DNA of 64,000 nt from Lucinisca nassula (Eukaryota > Mollusca > Bivalvia > Lucinida > Lucinidae): the NCBI GenBank assembly GCA_963580285.1, contig OY757011.1, positions 202,757,644 to 202,821,643 of the forward strand. The letters are read 5' to 3'. Under the pieces are notes generated by a model. The model did no database searches, was not told where the DNA came from, and was given only the letters and a program-made list of their open reading frames with translations. Numbering within the stretch: the first letter of the stretch is position 1; the number at the start of each line of letters is the position of its first letter. Positions 32,217 through 42,394 of this stretch are shown piece after piece. A program made the translations under genes and the position numbers.

Positions 32217-32291
32217 TATGCGAGCAGTGAAGGTTCAGGCGAGCCTGCGCATCCGCGCAGTCTCGCCAGAACCTTCGCTACTCGCTCATAC
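32217..32291. repeat. GC-rich hairpin
   Basis: TATGCGAGCAGTGAAGGTTC with GGCGAGCCTGCGC pairs with GCGCAGTCTCGCC and GAACCTTCGCTACTCGCTCA with isolated mismatches and a loop of about four bases. The loop flank resembles the first bases of the window. Confidence 0.75.
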
Positions 32292-32469
32292 AAGCAGTGA
32301 ATCAAGAGGAACCTTCAGACAGAAAGCCACATCCCTGGCCCCTCTGAATGGCTGGGCAAGCGCAGTTAAAATTTGTCATGACGGAATGCTCGAAGACACA
32401 AATTCGCTTGGCGGGGCTCAAATAAACATTACGATAACACATCGGGCGACTTAGTGCATTTTTTTCACA

Positions 32470-32690
32470 TCTACAAAACGGCTCCTTTTCTGGTGAGAAT
32501 CTGTGATAATTTTCTTATTTATACTGCAAATATATGTTGCTGGTGCTCGTTAGAAACGCATCATTAAGGCGGTTCTAACGAGTACTCTTGGAACAGAAAT
32601 AAAAAATATTAATGTATTCCCCGAAAACGCCAGTTTTCTTTATAAAAAAAGTTGGGTTTAGGGGGTATTCGCTTCACGGACTTGTTCACG
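32470..32690. mobile_element. Degraded MITE, family B
   Basis: TTCTTATTTATACTGCAAAT, GTGCTCGTTAGAAACGC, GGCGGTTCTAACGAGTAC and GGAACAGAAATAA keep the family order; the ends are not recognisable. Confidence 0.7.

Positions 32691-32730
<40 letters not shown>
32690..32730. repeat. (AAAT)n microsatellite
   Basis: About ten AAAT units. Confidence 0.95.
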
Positions 32731-32731
<1 letters not shown>

Positions 32732-32929
32732 ATGGTTTTGTCGAACGAATAAGTCTTGGCGGCAGTTGAGGAGGGGTCGGACACAAGGACCCTGGCTTCT
32801 TCAGTTCTGGGCTGATGGCACTGGAACAGCGTTTAGAGGGCAATTACATCGAAAAGAAAATCGGTCTCACCCAGAAACTAGAATTTTTTTTCAGAGAAAA
32901 ACAATGTCCCCCACTATAAATATATCTTA

Positions 32930-34240
32930 AAACACCCATTTGTCTTTAATAACTAGGTCAAAGTCACAAAAATGAAAGCTGCAAACTAGCCATATTTGGC
33001 CCAAAACTGACAGTTTTCTTCCTGTGACTTTAAAAAACAAACAGTCATTAAAAAGCTCAGATCACAAGATAAATTTGGTAGACTGTAATAAAATATTGTA
33101 CCGATTTTGACCAACATTCATAAATTCTTAAATGATATAGGTTACAGATAAGCCATTCTTTGGCCACAAAAGAAAATGTTTCAGGATACCTTTGCCTTAG
33201 TGTGCAAACAAGCCATTTTTGGCCCAAAATTGACTGTTTTTGGGGTCAAGGTCACCAAAATCTAATCAAGTCTGTGGTATGTTGTATTGATATATTGTAT
33301 CAAGTTTGACTATAATTATTCGACCCGTTAATGAGGTAGAGTGCAGACAAGCCATTTTTCGCCCAAAATTGACTGTCTTTGGGACACTGTGACTTTGTAA
33401 AATGGTCATGGTCACCAAAATCTAACCAAATCTGCGGTGTGTTGTAATGATATATTGTACCAAGTTTGACGATAATTAATCGATTCGTTAATAAGACAGA
33501 GTGCAGACCAGCCATTTTTTTTTTTTGCCCAAAATTGACAGTTTTGGGGTCGCTGTGACCTTGAAAATGAGGTCAAGGTCACCAAAATCTAATCATGTCT
33601 TTGGTATGTTGTAATGATATATTGTACCAAGTTTGACTAAAATTAATCAATTCGTTAATGAGATAGAGTGCAGACAAGCCATTTTTGGTCCATAAATGGC
33701 TTTTTTGGGGTCGCTGTGACCTTGAAAAGGAGATCAAGGTCACCAATTTCAAACCAAATCTGCGGAATATTGTAATGATATATTGTACCAAGTTTGACGA
33801 AAATTGATCAATTTGTTAATGAGTCAGAGTGCAGACAAGCCATTTTTGGCCAAAAAAAGACAATTTTGGGTCGCTTGAGGTCAAGATCACCAAAATCTAA
33901 TCAAATCTGCGGTTGTTGTGTTGATGTATTGTACCCAGTGTGACTAAAATTAATAAATTGGTTAAAGAGATAGAGTGCAGACAATCCATTTTTGGTCCAA
34001 AAATGACTGCTTTTAGGTAGCTGTGACCTTGGAAATGAGGTCAAGGTCATTAAAATCTAATCAAATCTGCGGTTTGTTGTAATGATATATTGATCCAAGT
34101 TTGATTAAAATTAATCAATTCATTAATGAGATTGAGTGCAGACAAGCCCTTTTTGGCCCAAAAATGACTGTTTTTTGGTAGCTGTGACCTTGGAAATGAG
34201 GTCAAGGTCATCATGACACAATGACTGCTTTCCCTTATCC
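32930..34240. repeat. Tandem array of ~160 bp, about eight units
   Basis: Each unit has GCAGACAAGCCATTTTTGG, CTGTGACCTTG, GAGGTCAAGGTCACC, AAATCTAATCAAATCTGCGG and ATGATATATTGTACCAAGTT. TCAAGGTCA or its complement occurs once or twice per unit. Early units are the most diverged. Confidence 0.93.
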
Positions 34241-34412
34241 TAGTGATGTGTCTATGCATGTTTGGTAAAAATCCATCCATAGGTTCAGGAGATATAATGC
34301 TTGAAACAGGCTACGCCGACGCTGACGCCGACGCAAACGTGATCCGCACCAAAAACAATATGCCCCCCCCCCCCCCCCCCCCCTCCACTCCGGCGGGGGA
34401 CATAATAAATTT
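34241..34412. other. Array flank ending in a poly(C) hairpin cap
   Basis: ATCCATCCATAGGTTCAGGA, GACGCTGACGCCGACGC, then CAAAAACAATATG, about 24 C, and GGCGGGGGACATAAT. Similar to the caps at 20340 and 590. Confidence 0.65.
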
Positions 34413-34599
34413 GGCTGGTTTCTAGTGACTCGCCCTCGTAGAGCAAACTCATATACAAATCAAATTGAATAACTGTGACGAATCAAAGTTGAGGTTTGTC
34501 CTCGGTATTATGGCAAAACCGCTTGCACACAAACGATGGCCCGCTTAGTATACATGCAATCAGCACCGAACAAAATATATAAATAACGGCTATAAAATA

Positions 34600-36180
34600 T
34601 AAACAAGTGGTCCAAGATGGACCTGAATCGCTCACTTTTCATAATTTACCTTTGTCAAGATATCATCAAGACAAATATTCTGGTAATGTTTCATAAAGGT
34701 TGAAGCAAAACTGTGGTCTCTAGGAGGTGCAAAAGGTTAGACCGATTGACCTAGTTGTTGATCCAATATCCGAACTTGACATCGTCAAGACAAACAGGCA
34801 GATGTAGTTTCATTAAAGATGGGTGGTCAAGGTTTAAAGAAATTTGACCTAGTGACCTAGGTTTTAATCAAACATGACCCATATTCGAACCTGAATAAGT
34901 TAATCAAGCCAAACAATTCTGGTCAGTTTCATGAAGATTAAGGAAAAACTGTGTCTTCTAGAGGGAGAATAAGATTGGAAAGCAACTTGACATCTTGGCC
35001 TAGTTTTCTATCCAACACGACCTATATTTCAACTTGACCAAGATAACCCAAGTCATATATTCCGGGAGCTAAGTTGAACTAAGATTAAAGCAAAAACTGT
35101 GGCCTCTAGAGGGTAAACAAGGTTTTAAAGCAATTTGACCTAGTGATCTAGTTTTATCCGACATGACCCACAATCAAACCTGACTGAGATATCATGAGGA
35201 CAAACATTCTGGTAAAGTCTCAAGAAGACTAAAGCAAATCTGTTACCTGTAAAGGATGAACAAGGTTTTAAACCAATTTGACCTGGGGCCAGTTGTTCAA
35301 AACTAACGATGTCGTTAGTTAACATATTGTTAAAACTTTGATTATTTATTACGGCAAATATGCTAATATTTTTGCTGAAAAAATGTGAGCAGCTTTTGCG
35401 GATGCAAAAGCTGCTCATATTTTTTCAGCAAAAATACCAAAGTTTTACAAATTAAACTTGCTAGAACAGTTAACAATATGACCACTAACGAGCTCGTTAA
35501 GCTAACCATGCTTTGAACAACTGGGCCCAGGTGATCTAGTTTTTGATCTGACATGACCCATATTAAACTTGACCGTGATGTCACTAAGACTAATATTCTG
35601 ATTAAGTTTCATGAATATTGAAACAAAGCTGTAGAGGGTGAACAAGGTTAAAGCAATTTGACCTAGTGTTTGGCCCAATAGGAACTATATTCACATTTGA
35701 CTGAGATATAATCAGGACAAACATTCTGGTAAAGTTCCATGAAGATTAAAGTTATCTGTGACCAATGATTTCAAACAATTTGACCTAGTTTGTAATTGGA
35801 CATGACTTATACTTGAGCTTGGCCGAGATATTATCAAGGCAAATGTTCTGGTAGTGAAGCAAAACTGTGGTCCCTAGAGGGTGAATGAGGTCTTAAGAAA
35901 ATTTGACCTAGTAACCTAGATTTGACCCGTCATGACCCATATTCGAATTTGACCAAGATATCATTAAGACAAATATTCTGATAAATTGTCTTGAAGATTG
36001 AAGCAAAACAGTGGCCTCTAGAGGATGAACAATGTTTTAAAGAAATTTGACCTAGTAATTTAGTTTTTGATCCGACATGGTCCATATTCGAACTTGACCT
36101 AGATAACACCAAGATAAACATCCTGGTAAAGTTTGATAAAAACAAGTGGCCTTCAGAGGATGAACAAGGTAAATGTTGAC
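34600..36180. repeat. Tandem array of ~130-150 bp, about ten units
   Basis: Units contain ACATGACCCATATTCGAAC, TTGACCAAGATATCATCAAG, ACAAACATTCTGGTAAAG, GTGGCCTCTAGAGGGTGAAC and AATTTGACCTAGTGACCTAG. The last block is a direct repeat of the AGGTCA half-site. A MITE at 35284-35530 splits one unit. A GACGACGCACGAGGC tail follows. Confidence 0.9.
35284..35530. mobile_element. Foldback MITE inside the tandem array
   Basis: Ends GGGGCCAGTTGTTCAAAAC and TTTGAACAACTGGGCCC are inverted. The centre AGCAGCTTTTGCGGATGCAAAAGCTGCT is a long stem. Inner arms TTTTGCTGAAAAAATGTGAG and TATTTTTTCAGCAAAA also pair. Confidence 0.88.
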
Positions 36181-36439
36181 GACACACGAAGGACGACGCA
36201 CGAGGCACATACGACGAACACAGCGTGATTACAATACAGCTATTCTTGAGCAACTCGTTCTCAGGTGAGCTGACAGTTGCTTATGAGTGTGATGATCATG
36301 ATGTTGGAGTCGGAGTGGAGCGGACGACAATAAAAGTCTAAAAGAAACACTACAGTCTTTGTAAAATTTTCCAAATAATCCTGGAAGCCATTACATTACA
36401 TAGATAATAACAGACCAAATGGAATGCTATTGCTTACTT

Positions 36440-36667
36440 TACCCATTGTATGCGGGAAACCCCTAAATGGATACCTTGGCAAACAGTGCAGGCCCAGATC
36501 AGACGCCGCAAAATGCGGCGTCTGATCAGGGCCTACACTGTTTGCATAGAGTTCAGCCATTCTCCAAATAAAAATTGATGAAAACACAACCTGACACCCC
36601 TAAATTATGAAATGGACTTATGCTACATATAAGGTGGAAGATTCCATTTGGTACAAAAAGGGTTAAA
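36440..36667. mobile_element. Palindromic MITE, family A, near full length
   Basis: Core GGCAAACAGTGCAGGCCCAG with TCAGACGCCGCA/TGCGGCGTCTGA arms. The right part includes AACCTGACACCCCTAAATTA and AGATTCCATTTGGTACAAAA ending in GGGTTAA; the left end is ACCCATTGTATGCGGG. Confidence 0.88.
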
Positions 36668-36854
36668 CTACATCGTCAAGTCTCAAATGAACGATTTTAA
36701 AAGTCTCATATCTGATTTAAGCGATCCATTATATCTCAAAAATGTGTGTTATCTTCGCGTGGAGGGCTCTTGTTATTATCACAATGATTTTCAACATTAC
36801 TTGAGGCTTGCTATATTTGCTGAAATACTTGAAAAACTGATAGAAAAATCGTAA
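36668..36854 (+). other. Unrecognised short open frame
   Basis: About 60 codons with a balanced composition (LISDLSDPLYLKNVCYLRVE, YHNDFQHYLRLAIFAEILEK). It looks more protein-like than other short frames here, but I recognise no family. It could be a lone exon or a transposase scrap; there are no clear splice sites. Confidence 0.2.
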
Positions 36855-37463
36855 ATCACCAAGTTTTATTCACACTTGCTATTCTGATTATATACCCCAA
36901 TGAAGACAGATTCTGCTTCATAATCTTGTCCCAATGGTCATAAAACTTGGTTCCGCCTCAGGTCTATATTTTGTGTCCTTAACAAGGGATCCTTAATTTG
37001 TTCCATTTCCTACTATAGGAGCATGAAATATCCATTCGAAAATGTGAACAATTAGGGATTTGATGCTCAGACCAGCCGAAATTAACATTAATTTTGTCTT
37101 ACTAATAATAATTAATATGCCACCCCTTGTTAATCTATTTATAAGCAGGACAATTGAGTGACATATGGGAAAAGTTTTATAAATGCGATGCCATGTGACA
37201 CTTTTGATGCCATGTGACACTTTTAAGTTAATGCGCTTTTCTTCTTCTTCTTCTTCTTCTTCTTCTTCTTCTTCTTCTACTTCTTCTTCCAGTTAGAACC
37301 CGTAAAACACTTCCGTGTGACATAGTGCATTCTTTCATATTTCCAAAACGGTAAAACCATGATATTTTCCTTGTTAAGACTCAAACATATATGTAAGGTG
37401 CTCATTAGAACCGCCACAATGTCTTAGAACAGAAATAAGAAAAACAAAAAAAAACACATAACT
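36855..37463. other. Unassigned stretch with (TTC)n and a family B scrap
   Basis: (TTC)n at 37241-37290. At about 37330-37450, ATTTCCAAAACGG, GTGCTCATTAGAACCGCC and AGAACAGAAATAAG recall family B. Nothing else is recognised. Confidence 0.55.
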
Positions 37464-37738
37464 ACGAAACCCGGGAAGATGATATGTTGTGCGAACAAGA
37501 TATTACCTTGTGCGCACAAGATAATATGTTTTGCGCACAAGATATTATCTTGTGTGCACAACATGATTTATCTTGTGCGGACTACATATTATCTTGTGCG
37601 CACAAGAAAATATCTTGTTCGCATAACTTAATATCTTTTGCGCACAAGATATTATCTTGTCCGAACAAGAAAATACATTGTCTGCGCACAACTTATAAAA
37701 AAATAATTCCTTTCTCGTCCCTTCCCGGGTTCCGTACA
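37464..37738. repeat. Array of short palindromes between CCCGGGAAG inverted ends
   Basis: The outer ends ACGAAACCCGGGAAG and CTTCCCGGGTTCCGT are inverted. Between them TATCTTGTGCGCACAAGATA-type palindromes repeat about seven times at ~30-base spacing, with single-base variants. Confidence 0.85.
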
Positions 37739-38086
37739 TAACTCTGTAAACTCTAGTTTTCTCTATATAAAGTGGGGGTTCAATGGATAGTCATTCCACG
37801 GTCGTCTTAACGTAATCATTTTTATTTTAATTAGTAGCAGTTTCAAATTCATTCATGATTAGGTCGACACAAGGATGGTCCAAGAAACAGAAGTTGTGGA
37901 CATTTGTTAGCATTCTAACAAATATATACAAGTGGGTAGCAAATACAATAGTCTTAAACAGCTTCAGTATCCCATCATTACGAAAACACGCCTATACAGA
38001 GACATTGCAAATTTTACCGCTAAAAAAATGACAATTTTCCGATAAAAATTGTGACATTTTTCTTATTTCTGCTCAAAAAAGCCTCA

Positions 38087-38203
38087 GCAGGGTCGATCCC
38101 GGGCTTCTCCAGACTTTTGGATGAGTCTTTAATCTGAGGTCCGGTCTCCGTATGACCTTAGCTCTTGGTGGGACGTAAACCTCAAACACTTACTTATTTC
38201 TGC
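38087..38203 (+). mobile_element. SINE 3' part inserted in the family B MITE
   Basis: AGGGTCGATCCCGGGCTTCT, GATGAGTCTTTAATCTGAGG and GGTGGGACGTAAACCTCAAA. The MITE sequence TTATTTCTGCWCAAAA lies on both sides, as expected of a target duplication of about 16 bases. Confidence 0.75.
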
Positions 38204-38304
38204 ACAAAATATAGAGTGTGGGTATTCGTTAGAACCGCCGCGGTGAGGCGGTTCTAACGGGTACCCACAATCTATATTTTAGAGCAGCAATAAGAAAAAA
38301 CAAG

Positions 38305-38560
38305 AGAACCGCATGCGGGTGCCAACGCTCGGCTACAAAAATTCTAAGTCGAAAAAGGGGCATAACTGTACCAAAAATATTTTGTTTGGTATGAGTTCCC
38401 CCTTTTGATAATGAACAACTAGTCCGTGTTTCAAGTAAATATGTTCAGTAATGACAGAAATATTGCAAAATGTCCAAGTTTCAGTTTGCACGACGACGCA
38501 GACGACGCCAGAGCTATGACAATAACTCGTCATTTTGTTCGAAAACAGCCGAAGCTGAGC
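38305..38560. other. Unidentified insert in the family B MITE
   Basis: ACCGCATGCGGGTGCCAACG, AAAAGGGGCATAACTG and GACGACGCAGACGACGCC. Composition resembles the flanks of the AGGTCA-type arrays, but no tandem units are present. Confidence 0.45.
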
Positions 38561-38620
38561 TAATAAAGTTTACCCCTGTAAACCCCAGTTTTACTATAGT
38601 CGTTATATAAATTGTCGGTA

Positions 38621-38930
38621 TGAAAAGGGTTGATTGTATTTGGTTTCACATTCCACGGTTTTCATTTGATAATTGAGGGAATTGTTTCACCCGCACCAAT
38701 GTTCGCTACACCAAGTGCGTCATATTTTTGAATATGAGAATTATTTCAATTAGCTGTTGTAATCAATCTACTGTGTCACTCACAGGCATGAACATTTGAT
38801 ATAGACATTTAAACTGACATGCTTGGAAGGTGACCGATTACATTATATTATTTGGATTAAATATACGTGGATTTTTAACTGCAACTAACTTCATGTGAGT
38901 CGGCACCAACAATCCTTACAACAACTCACG
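38621..38930. other. Unassigned stretch
   Basis: Nothing recognised. Confidence 0.4.
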
Positions 38931-38959
38931 CTCGGCAATGACGTTGACAAAGCCGACGA

Positions 38960-39025
38960 CGACATCAACAACAACAACATCAACGACAACAACAACAACA
39001 ACATCAACAACATTACTTATGTTAG
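38960..39025. repeat. (AAC)n microsatellite
   Basis: CAACAACAACATCAACG-type runs. Confidence 0.92.
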
Positions 39026-39054
39026 ATCTACTGCAATAGCTTTTGTTACGTTCG

Positions 39055-39352
39055 GTTGTTTTGTTTGTTTGTTTGAGTTGAGGTTTAATGTCCCAGCCAA
39101 AACTGTAAAAGTCATTTTGGAGACGTTGCTTACAATTTTGTGTAACTTTCACCCAACATTGAGATGAAATGACAGCCCAAGCCCTGCCGCCCAATGAAAC
39201 CAATAGGGTTTATAAGCATGGACGGTCCGACTCGCATCTGTTCGCCTGGGCAGGCTGAGATCCTGTAAGCGGTTTACCAGTACTCGTGTGCGGGTTTGTT
39301 TCAGCTGTGCGTGGAAGCATCATGCAGCAAGCCCCGATGGACGGGGGCCATA
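39055..39352 (-). mobile_element. GTTAAAC-tailed SINE-like repeat
   Basis: TTTGAGTTGAGGTTTAATGT, CATTTTGGAGACGTTGCTTA, TCATGCAGCAAGCCCCGATG. About full length, minus orientation. Confidence 0.88.
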
Positions 39353-39477
39353 CTTTTGGCTGTATCCAGTCATCATATTCCATCGGAGCTGACCGGGAAA
39401 TGATGACTACTTATGTTCCTTCTCATAAATAGGCCGAATACATAGGAGAAATAGGTATTTGTGGCCCTTAAAATGCT

Positions 39478-39575
39478 AGGTGTATATACGTGATGTTTGG
39501 TTTATTCTTTTACATCGAGGCGATTATAACGAGTACCCACAACCCATGTTTTGGAGCAGAAATAGGAAAACAATG
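39478..39575. mobile_element. Fragment of family B MITE
   Basis: CATCGAGGCGATTATAACGA, GTACCCACAACCCATG and GGAGCAGAAATAGG are the right half of the core. Confidence 0.7.
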
Positions 39576-39778
39576 GAGAGTGAGAGAACAGACAAAAAGA
39601 AACAGAACAGACTCTTCGTTCTGGAGTTCGCTTTTAAAACTGGCATTAATGATTTTGACCTGACAATGATGGCGCCACAGTGATAAGCATATAAGTATTG
39701 ATCAGGTGTTAACTTGAAAAAAAAAAAACAAACATGAAAACAAAAATCAAGCTAGGACACAATCCTAGTCCTTCGCAA

Positions 39779-39992
39779 TTAACCCTTCTCTTGCTGAATA
39801 TTCATTTAAGCCACACCATTTCTGATTTTGAACCAATCAGATTACTTGATGTAATTTATTCCTACAAATTCATAAATTCAATGTCAAACAGTGTAGATCA
39901 TGATCAGATGGCTTCTTCAGAAGCCATCTGATCTGGATCTTCACTGTTTGCAAAGATAGGGGTTGTCATGAACAGCAAGATAAGGGTTAACT
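39779..39992. mobile_element. Palindromic MITE, family A2, full length
   Basis: Terminal inverted repeats TTAACCCTTCTCTTGCTG and CAGCAAGATAAGGGTTAA. The core has AAACAGTGTAGATCATGATC and the inner arms TCAGATGGCTTC/GAAGCCATCTGA. Compare the copy at 59020. Confidence 0.9.
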
Positions 39993-40024
39993 AACACAAC
40001 GCATCATATAGTGCCTCGTTATAC

Positions 40025-40205
40025 ATTTTCTCATTTCAGGTCAAAACGGAGATTGTGGGTGCCCGTTTGGACCGCACCATTGATGCGGTTCTAACGAGTA
40101 CGCACAACATGTGTCTTTGAGCAGAAATAAAGAAAATATTGTATATCCTTTTAAACCCCAGTTTTGTTCATATAAAGTGCGGTTTAAATGGAGGTTCAGT
40201 TCACG
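40025..40205. mobile_element. MITE, family B, partial
   Basis: GATTGTGGGTGCCCGTTTGG, GATGCGGTTCTAACGAGTAC, TTGAGCAGAAATAAAG and AAACCCCAGTTTTGTTCATA. Confidence 0.75.
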
Positions 40206-40324
40206 CAGCTATAAAATGCGATGTGACGAAATATTTTAGGTTGAACACAATATAACATTATGTCATTATTTTCAAAACTCATTGTGAGTTCGGTAAGGAA
40301 GGTCAAAATGCCAACTTGTCCAAT

Positions 40325-40445
40325 ACAGATCGGTTTCTTAGTTTGTTAACTTAGGAAAATAGAACAAAACAAAATACAACTATTTATTCACATTGTGTTA
40401 GCAAGTCCGCAAAGTGCACACTTTTGTAAACCCAGTTTAAGCAGA
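40325..40445. repeat. Segmental duplication block, copy 1 (partner 46908-47018)
   Basis: GTTTGTTAACTTAGGAAAAT, AGAACAAAACAAAATACAA and TGTTAGCAAGTCCG occur at both places with about 90% identity by eye. Confidence 0.85.
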
Positions 40446-40454
40446 AATTCTTCT

Positions 40455-40755
40455 TTATTGTTTGATTTGAGGTTTGTCGTCCCCGTCAACAATGTATAGG
40501 TCACTTTGGAGACGTTGAGATAAAAAGAGACGTTGCTGCCAATTTTGTGGGACTTTTACCCGACATTGAGATGAAATGACATCTCAAGCCCTGTCGCCCA
40601 ATGAAACCAATAGGGCTTATAAGCATGGACGGTCCGACTCACATCGCTTTACCTGGGCAGGCTTAGATTCTATAAGCGGGTTACCAGTGGTCGTGTGCGG
40701 TCGGAAGCATCGTGCAGCCCATCTTTTTCGTCAAGCCCCAATAGGCGGGGGCCGC
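40455..40755 (-). mobile_element. GTTAAAC-tailed SINE-like repeat
   Basis: ATTTGAGGTTTGTCGTCCCC to CAAGCCCCAATAGGCGGGGG, minus orientation, about full length, with a small internal duplication of the GGAGACGTTG block. Confidence 0.88.
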
Positions 40756-40762
40756 TTAACGT

Positions 40763-41060
40763 AAGAAATCTCATCAATAAGAAATCTCATGAATCTGAAG
40801 AAGGCAACATTCCCTTGCAATCCATTAGAAAATAATACCCTATTCAAAAGAATGTTATAATTTCCTTTCTTAATTAAATGTTTCCGTCTTTTAATTCTGC
40901 CTACCGTTTCAATATTGCATAATGTTACTGTGTAGTTACGAAAGCTGCTCAAACATTAGCAGAAATTAACATTATGATTGACGTCAAAGACGCCCATATC
41001 ACGTTATTCATTTGTGTATGCAATGATTATAGGGTTTAACCTCAAAAAAGGAATACAGAC
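40763..41060 (+). repeat. Segmental duplication block S, copy 1
   Basis: AATCTCATGAATCTGAAGAA, AAAGAATGTTATAATTTCC, GACGCCCATATCACGTTATT and ACAGACATGGTGATAT recur at 42395, 49985 and 51885, keeping the same order. Confidence 0.92.
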
Positions 41061-41069
41061 ATGGTGATA

Positions 41070-41378
41070 TTTGTTTGTTTGAATCGAGATTTAACGTCCC
41101 CGTCAACACTGTAAAGGTCAATTTGGAGACGTTGCTTCCAATTTTGTGGGACTTTTACCCGACATTGAGATGAAATGACATCCCAAGCCTTGTCGCCCAA
41201 TGAAACCAATAGGGTTTATAAGCATGGACGGCTCGACTTACATCGCTTTCCCTTGGCAGGCTTAGATCCTCTTGGCGGTTTACCAGTATTCATGTGCGGT
41301 TGGTTTCAGCTCTACGTGGAAGCATCATGCAGCCCATCTAGTTCTTCAAGCCCCGATGACCGGGGACCGGAAAGTTCC
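41070..41378 (-). mobile_element. GTTAAAC-tailed SINE-like repeat
   Basis: TTGTTTGAATCGAGATTTAA to CAAGCCCCGATGACCGGGGA, minus orientation. It directly follows block S, as it also does at 52192. Confidence 0.88.
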
Positions 41379-41567
41379 TCTTTATAGCACATTTTCTCTT
41401 TATATCTCTCAATAAATGCTCATGTTGAGCTATTGTTGTCAGTGAATGTCCGTCGTCCTTCGTGCGTCGTTTAAATGCGAATTTCTCCTACATCTTTGGG
41501 CCAATTTGATTCAAACTTCACAGGAATGTTACCCAGGTGGTTCCCTACATAAGGAGCTTGGAGAAAT

Positions 41568-41684
41568 AGATTGGGCTGCATGGTGCTTCCACGCAGAGAT
41601 GAAACTGACCACACATGAGTACTGGTAAACCGCTTAGGACTAAGCCTGCCCAGGCAAAGTGGTGTGAGTCCGAGCGTCCAATGT
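41568..41684 (+). mobile_element. GTTAAAC-tailed SINE-like repeat, 5' fragment
   Basis: TTGGGCTGCATGGTGCTTCC to GGTGTGAGTCCGAGCGTCC. Confidence 0.8.
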
Positions 41685-42089
41685 GATATTTTTGTACGTT
41701 TGCTGAGGTTATCGTTAGAACCGATTCACTCGCAATCTATATTTTTGATCATTTGCAGGAAAATTAACATAGTCCCTTTGTGAACCTCACTTTGCCTTAT
41801 CATGGGGTTTACATTAACAGTTGCTCATCCCACAAGACTTGTTAGTGTCTGTGACTCGATGACAGCCACGCGAGGACTATATTTTTATAGGTTATAGCTT
41901 AATTCGGGATGTCAATCATTATTTCTTTGGCGTTAACAGGAATTTACCCACAGTCTTAATATAGCCATAAGCTTTCAAAGTTACGTTTGTTCTTGTAAAA
42001 AGAATATTCATATTTAATGAGCAGACCTTATGTGTCGTTGTGTTGACAACTATTTTCCTTTTTCGTTGTAGAATCGAAAAAATGTGAGA

Positions 42090-42394
42090 ATGAAATCCCA
42101 CACTTTTGTCCAAATACGTAAAATAATGTTGGGTCCATAAAAGACAACCAGACCACCACGTAAAGAGCAACAGATATTTATTCTTGCGATAAAGGAAAGA
42201 TGCATAGCTTAAACCACGGTCTCCAGCAGGATTCGAATCAGGGCAGCCTCGGTGGAAGTCTAATGCTCTACCCACTGAGCCCAAGAGTCTATGAAGCAGT
42301 TGAATATATACTATGTAAAATAAGTTTAGCAGTAGCTAATGCATTTCAAGATAGAAAATACATATCAAATCTTTATTTCAAGCATTAATTGAAC
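42090..42394 (-). mobile_element. tRNA-headed SINE-like repeat, copy 1
   Basis: On the minus strand, 42288-42212 reads as a tRNA-like head with an A box (GGGCTCAGTGGGTAGAGCA) and a B box (GATTCGAATCCTGC). The body (TCCCACACTTTTGTCCAAAT on the plus strand) follows to the left. Related copies are at 49400, 49695 and 51305. Confidence 0.8.

Larger units (their letters stand above)
37975..38620. mobile_element. MITE, family B, interrupted by a SINE and another insert
   Basis: Left end CATTACGAAAACACGCCTAT, then TTCTTATTTCTGCTCAAAA. The core resumes at about 38195 (GTGGGTATTCGTTAGAACCG, hairpin CCGCGGTGAGG). After a second insert (about 38305-38560) the ACCCCTGTAAACCCCAGTTT block appears. Confidence 0.8.

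Noticed and set aside
38895..39203. 90-95 codon frames on both strands
   Set aside because: They are created by the (AAC)n repeat and a SINE-like copy.
42212..42288. tRNA gene on the minus strand
   Set aside because: It recurs as part of a ~300-bp repeat and lacks a convincing acceptor stem.
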